Origin: Lumnitzera littorea
Taxonomy: Eukaryota > Streptophyta > Magnoliopsida > Myrtales > Combretaceae
Reading direction: 5' to 3'
Length of the DNA stretch: 64,000 nt
NCBI GenBank assembly: GCA_024138015.1
Contig: JAMXBB010000003.1
Span: 72,404,302-72,468,301 of the forward strand
A program made the position numbers and the translations under genes. Positions 58,021-64,000 of this stretch are shown here, one piece after another. How positions within the stretch are numbered: position 1 is the first letter of the stretch; the number at the start of each line of letters is the position of its first letter. The notes beneath the pieces were generated by a model. It had not been told where the DNA came from. It made no database searches and saw only the letters and a list, made by a program, of their open reading frames with translations.

Positions 58021-59380
58021 CCATGAAGCGCTATAGTTAACGTCGATAGCTCGACGAGATACGATTGTAGCTCATGATTATTTTGTCGGGTGGAGATAAA
58101 ATTCCTCTCGTCCAACATGCTCCAAATTTCCACTTAAGTATAACTTCAATCATTGCCTATTTACCTTAAATGTGCCTTTCTCCGGGTGTGTAACTTCAAC
58201 TGTCCCATACGGGAAAACTTGTGTAATTGTAAATGGTCAAGACCACCTAGATTTCAACTTACCTAGGAATAAACGAAGGCGAGAATTATACAAAAGGACA
58301 TGATCGCCTTCTTTAAACTGTCGACCTTGTTTGATTCGCTAATTGTGGTACTTTTTGGCCCTTTCTTTGTACAATTTGGAGTTCTTATATGCTTTCACTC
58401 GCCATTCCTCTAGCTCATTCAATTGAAGCTTCCTGTGAGAACCTGCATACTCAAAATCAACATTAGCACTTTTAATTGCCCAATAAGCCTTATGTTCAAT
58501 CTCTACCAGTAAATAACAAGCCTTCCCATATACAAGTCGGTAGGGTATAGTCCTTAGTGGGGTTTTGTAAGCAGTTCTGTATACCTATAGAGCATCTTTC
58601 AACTTTTCTGACCAATCTCTCCTATGATACTCTATGGTTTTTTCAAGAATTCGCTTAAGATCACAAGTAGCGACTTCCACTTGGCCACTACTTTGGGGGT
58701 GGTACGGGGTGGCTATTCTATGTGTGACGCCATAACATTTCAACACTTAGTTAAGTTGGGCATTACAAAAGTGTGTTCCCCTATCACTTATAATTGTCAT
58801 AGGGGTGCCAAATCGAGAAAATAGGCCTTTCAAGAATTTTTTTACTACCCTAACATCATTAGTAAGTAGGGCTTTAACTTCTACCCACTTAAAGATGTAG
58901 TCAATAGCTACTAAGATATATTTATTTCCATTAGAGTTAGAGGAAGGACCAATAAAATCAATCCCCCACACATCGAATACCTCGACCTTGATGATGGGGT
59001 TTTGTGGCATTTCATCCCTACAAGATATATTCCCCACTCGTTGATAACAATCACAAATCTTAACATATTTCTAGGCATCATTGAATAAGATAGGCCAATA
59101 AAATCTAGCCTCTAAGACCTTATAAGCCGTCCTATTGGCATTATGATGCCCAGCCATAAGCTTTGAATGATAGTGGCTCAAAATTCTCCATCCTTCGAGG
59201 TGTGGTACATACCTTCGAATAACATGATCTACACATACTTTAAACAGGTAAGGATCGTCCCAAAAATAATGTTTCACATTAGAAAAAAAATTTTTCTTTT
59301 GCTGGTGTGGAAGTCCTTTCGGTATAATCCTGGTAGCTAAAAAATTAGCAATATCCGCAAACTAAGGAATTTCCATATCA
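58021..59380 (-). pseudogene. Athila integrase
   Basis: The N-terminal zinc-binding part (59,071-59,277: HYHSKLMAGHHNANRTAYKVLEARFYWP) ends in CDCYQR where the family has CDRCQR, so the last Cys ligand is Tyr. The core has VWGIDFIGP, GNKYILVAIDYIFKWVEVKA, PMTIISDRGTHFCNAQLN and HPQSSGQVEV; the two Asp and the Glu are all intact, although a stop follows AQLN at 58,749. A C-terminal domain (FKEGDHVLLYNSRLRLFLGKLKSRWSWPF, GTVEVTHPEKGTFKVN) ends near 58,090. It is the best-preserved integrase in the window. Confidence 0.88.
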
Positions 59381-59385
59381 CTTAC

Positions 59386-59955
59386 CTAGTCGGTGGCATA
59401 GAGTCGCTCCTTAGGGAACTCACCTTTGATCTCATTCTCGTCAGGCATTTCCAAGTTTGGATTCTCCAATCGAGATAGGTGATCTACTGCTAAATTCTTA
59501 GCGCCTTTTTTATCTTTGATCTGCACATCAAACTCTTGTAGCAACAAGATCCACCTAATCAGTCTTGGCTTTGCATTTGGTTTTGTTAACAAATACCTAA
59601 GGGCAGAATGATCAGTGTAAACAATCACTTTAGATAGAAGCAAATAAGAGCGAAACTTATCAAAGGCAAAAACAATTGTTAGCAACTCTTTTTCTATAGT
59701 AGTGTAGTTCTCTTGAATATTATTAAGAGTTTTGCTAGCATAGTGAATTGGTTGAAAGTGCTTATCCCATCTTTGCCCCAGCACTACCCCTACTGCATGA
59801 TCACTTGCATCATACATAAGTTCAAAGGGAAGTACCCAATCAAGTACCACCATGATTGAGGCATTGGTAAGTTTCTCTTTAAGGATAGTGAAAGCTTTCA
59901 AACACTCTTAAGAGAAAAACATAGGGTACATCCTTCTCTAATAACTTAGTCAAAG
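59386..59955 (-). pseudogene. Athila RNase H
   Basis: KAFTILKEKLTNASIMVVLDWVLPFELMYDASDHAVGVVLGQ, HYASKTLNNIQENYTTIEKELLTIVFAFDKFRSYLL, VIVYTDHSALRYLL and LAVDHLSRLENP are uninterrupted over 171 codons. The four acidic residues (YDAS, EKELL, YTDHS, AVDHL) are all present. A TAA replaces a Gln codon just upstream (SQECLKAF), separating it from RT. It digests the RNA strand during cDNA synthesis. Confidence 0.9.
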
Positions 59956-59959
59956 GGCG

Positions 59960-60753
59960 AGCAATTTTCGAGAAGTCCTTAATAAATTACCTATCAAAAC
60001 CTGCATGCTCTAAAAAGCTTCTTATGGCCTTAACTGAAGTTAGAGATGGGAATCTTGCAATAGCGTCCACTTTGGCAGTATCAACCTCAATTCCTTGATA
60101 TGAGATCTTATGGCCCAGCACAATACCCTCTTGTACCATGATGTGACACTTCTGCCAATTGAGTACAAACTTGGTCTCACACCTGGTAAGTACCTTGTCT
60201 AAATTATTTAAACAATGGTCAAATGAGTTGTTAAAAACTAAAAAAATCATCCATAAATACCTCCATTATGTCCTCAATCAAATCATCAAAAATGACTAAC
60301 ATGCATCGCTGGAATGTAACAGGTGCATTGCAAAGACCAAAAGGCATTTTGCAGTAAGCAAAGGTGCCATAAGGACAAGTGAAAGTGGTCTTCTCTTGAT
60401 CTTCTAATGCAATAAGTATATGAAAATAACTAGATAAACCATCTAGAAAAACAATAAAACATATGTCCAGCTAGTCGTTCTATCATTTGATCAACAAAAG
60501 GTAAGGGGAAATAGTCCTTACGTGTAGCATCATTTAACTTTCTATAATTGATACATATACACCAACCTATTACCGTTCTCATTGGGATCAATTCATTCTT
60601 TTCATTAAGAACTACTATCATCCCACTTTTTTTTGGAACTACTTGCACTGGACTCACCCATAAGCTATCAGAGATGGGATATATCATACCTGCATCAAGG
60701 AGTTTGATAACTTCCTTTTTTACTACCTCTTTCATGTTCGGATTCAAGCATCT
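59960..60753 (-). pseudogene. Athila reverse transcriptase
   Basis: LNPNMKEVVKKEVIKLLDAGMIYPISDS, SPVQVVPKKSGM, CINYRKLNDATRKDYFPLPFVDQMIERLAGH, FDGLSSYFHI-like, TFTCPYGTFAYCKMPFGLCNAPVTFQRCM, the active-site VFMDD and GIEVDTAKVDAIARFPSLTSVKAIRSFLEHAGF follow in order. Two single-base insertions in homopolymers break the frame: an A5 near 60,450 (before the SSYF motif) and an A7 near 60,247, immediately after the catalytic Asp-Asp. A TAG stands at 60,751 at the start. Confidence 0.88.
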
Positions 60754-61782
60754 CTAAGGTTGTATAACCAGCTTATGGTCTTCCTCCATCAAAATCTTAT
60801 GAGTACAAAAGGAGGGATTGATACCTCGAATATTGGATATTTTCCAAGTAATGGCCCTCTTATGCTCCTTGAGTACTTTCAACAACCATTCTCTCTGTTC
60901 TTCTTCTAAATTGGATGCTATAATTACTGGTAATTTGGAGTCCTTCTCTAAGAAGGCATATTCCAAGTAGTCGGGTAATTGCTTTAACTCCAATATTGGT
61001 GGCTCCTTAATCGAAGGTTTTAACTGTGCTTCCTTCATCTTTTCAAACTCTTCAAACCCTTTCTCAATAAAGGTAGGTTTATTTGCCTCTAATTGGGCTA
61101 CCACCTCAGATTTGATAGGATCTTCCGAAGCTTCTTCCATGCCTAATTGCAAGCAACTCTCCAACAGATCCTTAAAAAGAACTTCCTGCATATAACTTGA
61201 AACAAAAGTATCAATAACATCCAAAGGGTAGCAAGTATCATCCTGATCAACAGACTTTTTCATAGCCTCTGAAATTTTAAACATGATCTCTTCATCTCCT
61301 ACTCTAAGAATGAGCTTGCCATCACTAACATTAATGATAGCCCTAGCGATAGCTAAGAATGGTTTACCTAGGATAAGGGGCAACTCAAAATCTTCATCCA
61401 TGTCTAATATCACAAAGTCAACTGGAAAAATAAATTTACCCACTTGGACTAATACATCCTCAATAATGCCTCTAAGATACATCACATATCTATCAGCTAA
61501 TTGCAAGCTCATGCGTGTGGGTTTAGGTTCCCCTAATTCTAGCTTCTTGAAAAATTTATAAGGTATCAAATTGATGCTAGCACCCAAATCAGCTAAAGCT
61601 TTGTTAACTAACAAGTTACCAATATAACAAGGAATTGTAAAACTTCCTGGGTCTTTTAGCTTCTTGGGCAACTTATTTTGCACGATCACTGAACATTCTT
61701 CACCCAATATGACTGTAGAAAGCTCCTCAAGCTTCCTCTTGTTAGATAACAAATCTTTCAAGAATTTAGCGTACTTCGGCAT
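60754..61782 (-). CDS. Athila protease and protease-RT linker (open frame of 342 codons)
   Basis: The longest open frame in the window. MPKYAKFLKDLLSNKRKLEE and DPGSFTIPC precede the retropepsin. The catalytic loop is ALADLGASINLIP, with Asp intact, followed by KPTRMSLQLADR, GIIEDVLVQVGKFIFPVDFVILDMDED and LILGKPFLAIARAIINV. A long acidic linker leads to PSFCTHKILMEEDHKLVIQP, the start of RT. The frame is continuous with gag upstream (stop at 61,880) and RT downstream (TAG at 60,751), so it is a preserved slice of a polyprotein, not a separate gene. The first Met is only a convenient start. Confidence 0.88.
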   Translation of the reverse strand: MPKYAKFLKDLLSNKRKLEELSTVILGEECSVIVQNKLPKKLKDPGSFTIPCYIGNLLVNKALADLGASINLIPYKFFKKLELGEPKPTRMSLQLADRYVMYLRGIIEDVLVQVGKFIFPVDFVILDMDEDFELPLILGKPFLAIARAIINVSDGKLILRVGDEEIMFKISEAMKKSVDQDDTCYPLDVIDTFVSSYMQEVLFKDLLESCLQLGMEEASEDPIKSEVVAQLEANKPTFIEKGFEEFEKMKEAQLKPSIKEPPILELKQLPDYLEYAFLEKDSKLPVIIASNLEEEQREWLLKVLKEHKRAITWKISNIRGINPSFCTHKILMEEDHKLVIQP

Positions 61783-63438
61783 CTATGACAAGGCATCAAT
61801 GAGAGGTAAGTTAATATGCAATTGTTTAAAGAGGTCAAGGAACTTACTGAATTGTTGGTCATTGCGATCTTGCTTGAGTCTTTAAGGATATGGGATGGGT
61901 GGTTGATATTCCTTTGCTTTAGATGACTTTACGTCTTCCTTTGTTTTTGTCCCCTCATTGCTCTTACTAGTCTCCTCGCTAACCTTCCTCTCAGCATGCA
62001 ACTCCTTCTTACCTCGAAGTGTTACTACCTTGACATGTTCCTTTGGATTGGTTTCTGTATTTCCCAATAGTGTTCCTTGTGGTCTTTCAGAGATTAGCTT
62101 CGTAAGTTGACCAATTTGGTTCTTAAGGTTGCAATTGGAAGCCTCTTGATTCCTCAAAAATGATTCAATGTTGGATAAGTGAGCCTCATTGCCTTGAATA
62201 TATTTTGTGAGAAGTTCTTCTACACTGGATTTCTTTTCTTGAGGAAGAGGAGGTGGTAATGGTCTTTGAAATCCAGGTGGGCTAAAGTTGGTCTTCTACT
62301 AGCCTTGGTTTTGATTTCCCCATGAGAAATTGGGGTGATTCCTCCATCCGGGATTATAAGTGTTGCTGTAAGGGTTATTTGGTTACCTGGGTGGATTTCC
62401 TAGATAATCTACTTATTCCAGTTGTTCTTCTGGTCCATAACCCTGCATGCCATAATCACTTGCATCCGATTGTACTTGTTGAGGGCTAATAGAGAGTGCA
62501 TCAATCTTCTTACTCAATAGATCCACCTTGGCTGCCAGAGCAGTGGTCAAGTCCACATCATAAATTCCCATAACCTTTTGCTTGGCTTTAGTGCTTTCCC
62601 ACTGATAATTGTTCATCACTATTCCTTCAATCAGGTTTTATGCTTGCTCGGGCGTCTTTGTGTTCAAAGTACCTCCTGCAGATGCATCAATCATCTGTCT
62701 CGTAGATAAACTGAGACCATCATAGAAGGTTTGAATCTGCATCCATAGTAGGAGGCCATGATGTGGGCACTGCCTGAGCAAGTCCTTGAATTGCTCCTAA
62801 GTATAATATAGAGTCTCCGCTTCCAATTGGGAAAAACAAGAAATGTCGTTTCAAAGTTTAGCGGTCTTTGCAGGTAGGAAATACTTCTCTAAAAATTTCT
62901 CTACCAATTCATTCCAAGTTGTGATTGAATTTCGTGGTAGGGAGTTCAACCACTGCTTTGCTCTATCCCTCAAGGAAAAAGGAAATTGCCGCAGTCAAAT
63001 GGCATCATCTATGGCTCTGTTGATTTTAAATGTATCACAAATCTCTAGAAAGCTAGAGATGTGGGCATTAGGTTCTTCATCTTAGAGACCGTTAAACTAA
63101 ACATATTGTTGCACCATTTATATGATGTTAGGTACAATTTAGAAGTTATTAGCCATGACGGTTGGCCTTGTGATACTAGAGTCAACTTCGATAAGTGTAA
63201 GCCTTGAATAGTCAAACATAGTTCGATTTGCTTCATTACCATTGTTAGCCATGTGAGGTGGATTTTCTTGATTGATGAATTTAGTGTTAACCTCTTCACC
63301 CTCTTCCTTAATCTCAACGATTGACTCGTCTTCTGTGGTAGCCACAATTTTTCTAGGTCGCAATCTCAAATTTTGAAAGATAGTTCTCTTAATTTCAGGA
63401 TCAAGTTCTACCAAATCTTCTAGGTTGCTTCGGGTCAT
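61783..63438 (-). pseudogene. Athila gag
   Basis: Starts at the ATG at 63,438 (MTRSNLEDLVELDPEIKRTI). It runs through NAHISSFLEICDTFKIN, FPFSLRDRAKQWLNSLPRNSITTWNELVEKFLEKYF, QFKDLLRQCPHHGL, MQIQTFYDGL, TRQMIDASAGGTLNTKTPEQA, NNYQWESTKAKQK, YSNTYNPGWRNHPNFSWGNQNQG, RNQEASNCNLKNQIGQL and LSERPQGTLLGNTE-like to PPIPYP, the full Athila gag order. Length is close to normal. It is interrupted by about ten stops, with little loss of sequence. Confidence 0.87.
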
Positions 63439-63555
63439 GCACTACAAGGATAAGAAATATAGAATCAATTGCAGCTCTAGGTAATAAAAATAAACAATGA
63501 AAGCAAAAGAGAAAAATCAAAGTAATAAAGCAACTAGTGTTCTTAATATTAAAAG

Positions 63556-63573
63556 TGCTCGACAACAGTGCCA
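63556..63573 (-). promoter_or_regulatory. Primer-binding site of the Athila element
   Basis: Minus strand TGGCACTGTTGTCGAGCA against the tRNA-Asp type TGGCGCCGTTGCCGGGGA. All four differences are transitions. It lies six bases inside the LTR edge. Confidence 0.8.
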
Positions 63574-63579
63574 AAAACT

Positions 63580-64000
63580 TGATACAAGGTAAGTGCACCT
63601 ATCAGTTTTAATATAATGGATGTGAGTTCAAGTCGATCCCTTAGAGACTTTGAGTACTAATATTAACCTTAGCTCTATTATCTAACCGGAAAATTGTGAT
63701 GAGTTGAATGAATTAAAAATACTAAAATTAACAAACTAACCTAATTATGAGACTTGATTAAGCAATTTAGAAAGCGATAAAATTAACAACGACTTCAAGA
63801 AGGTAATAACATATTTAGGAATTATTTCCCCAAGTGTTTAACATATGACCGCTTAAAATGTATCCAATTCAATCTCTATTATTCTTGACTTGAGGGATTC
63901 ACAATTAAAGTTAACACCTTTCTCAAGCATACTAACCCTAATCCTAAATTATTTACCAGAATCTCTTCACTTAGTAATATAATTTAAAATTGCATTAATG
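63580..64000 (-). mobile_element. 5' LTR of the Athila element (runs off the window)
   Basis: Starts TGATACAAGG on the plus strand next to the primer site. Near it, GATCCCTTAGAGACTTTGAGTACTAA is the antisense of the usual Athila LTR ending. Only the first 421 bp are in view. Confidence 0.75.

Noticed and set aside
61283..61885. Plus-strand open frames of 92 and 73 codons.
   Set aside because: They are the antisense of the Athila protease frame and show no similarity of their own.

Overview
This is nuclear DNA of a flowering plant, most likely a eudicot. It is AT-rich and dominated by decayed LTR retrotransposons nested inside one another. The only host-type gene visible is a broken family-1 UDP-glycosyltransferase resembling the UGT76 group, at 13.15-14.11 kb. 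I see no rRNA, tRNA, CRISPR, bacterial operon or organelle tract, and I cannot name the species.

Layout. 0-13 kb is AT-rich non-coding DNA. It holds a probable Copia solo LTR (1.0-2.4 kb), a long LTR-like stretch (about 3.2-6.6 kb), diverged direct repeats (9.5-10.5 kb) and a well-bounded hAT-type MITE (11,264-11,933) with an 8-bp target duplication. At 13.15 kb lies the truncated UGT with a TATA box. 14.4-18.1 kb holds a minus-strand chromovirus (Ty3/Gypsy) gag-protease remnant with primer-binding site and LTR. 18.2-19.5 kb is an Athila-type protease fragment on the plus strand.

19.47-49.75 kb is best read as one old Tat-lineage Ty3/Gypsy element on the minus strand (element D; LTRs at 19,469-19,930 and 49,264-49,750). 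It was split by a 21.1-kb insertion of a related family that entered at an ATCCC target site (copies at 21,757 and 42,839). The insertion contains a second minus-strand Tat element (element C; 34,757-42,838, with its first 29 bp stranded at 21,762). C has lost its protease and reverse transcriptase. Within C's 3' LTR lies a rearranged plus-strand Tat element (element A; about 21.8-30.7 kb), itself interrupted by a 2.4-kb solo LTR (24,440-26,828). About 4 kb of unassigned DNA (30.7-34.7 kb) follows. Both C and D carry a second gene on the opposite strand to gag-pol, between pol and the 3' LTR. It has its own TATA box, a position-conserved GT-AG intron (163 and 164 nt) and a coiled-coil C-terminal half.

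49.75-64 kb holds a minus-strand Athila-like gag with decayed primer-binding site and LTR, an apparently head-to-head plus-strand LTR, a plus-strand chromovirus truncated after reverse transcriptase (53.9-57.8 kb), and a long minus-strand Athila element (58.0 kb to beyond the window end). The Athila element has gag, protease, RT, RNase H and integrase in order, and its 5' LTR runs off the window.

How the genes work together. In each element gag would form the particle, the protease would process the polyprotein, RT plus RNase H would make cDNA from a tRNA primer, and integrase would insert it. None of the copies here can do this unaided: every pol carries stops, frameshifts or lost catalytic residues. 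Many of the changes are G-to-A or C-to-T, as expected of methylated, silenced repeats.
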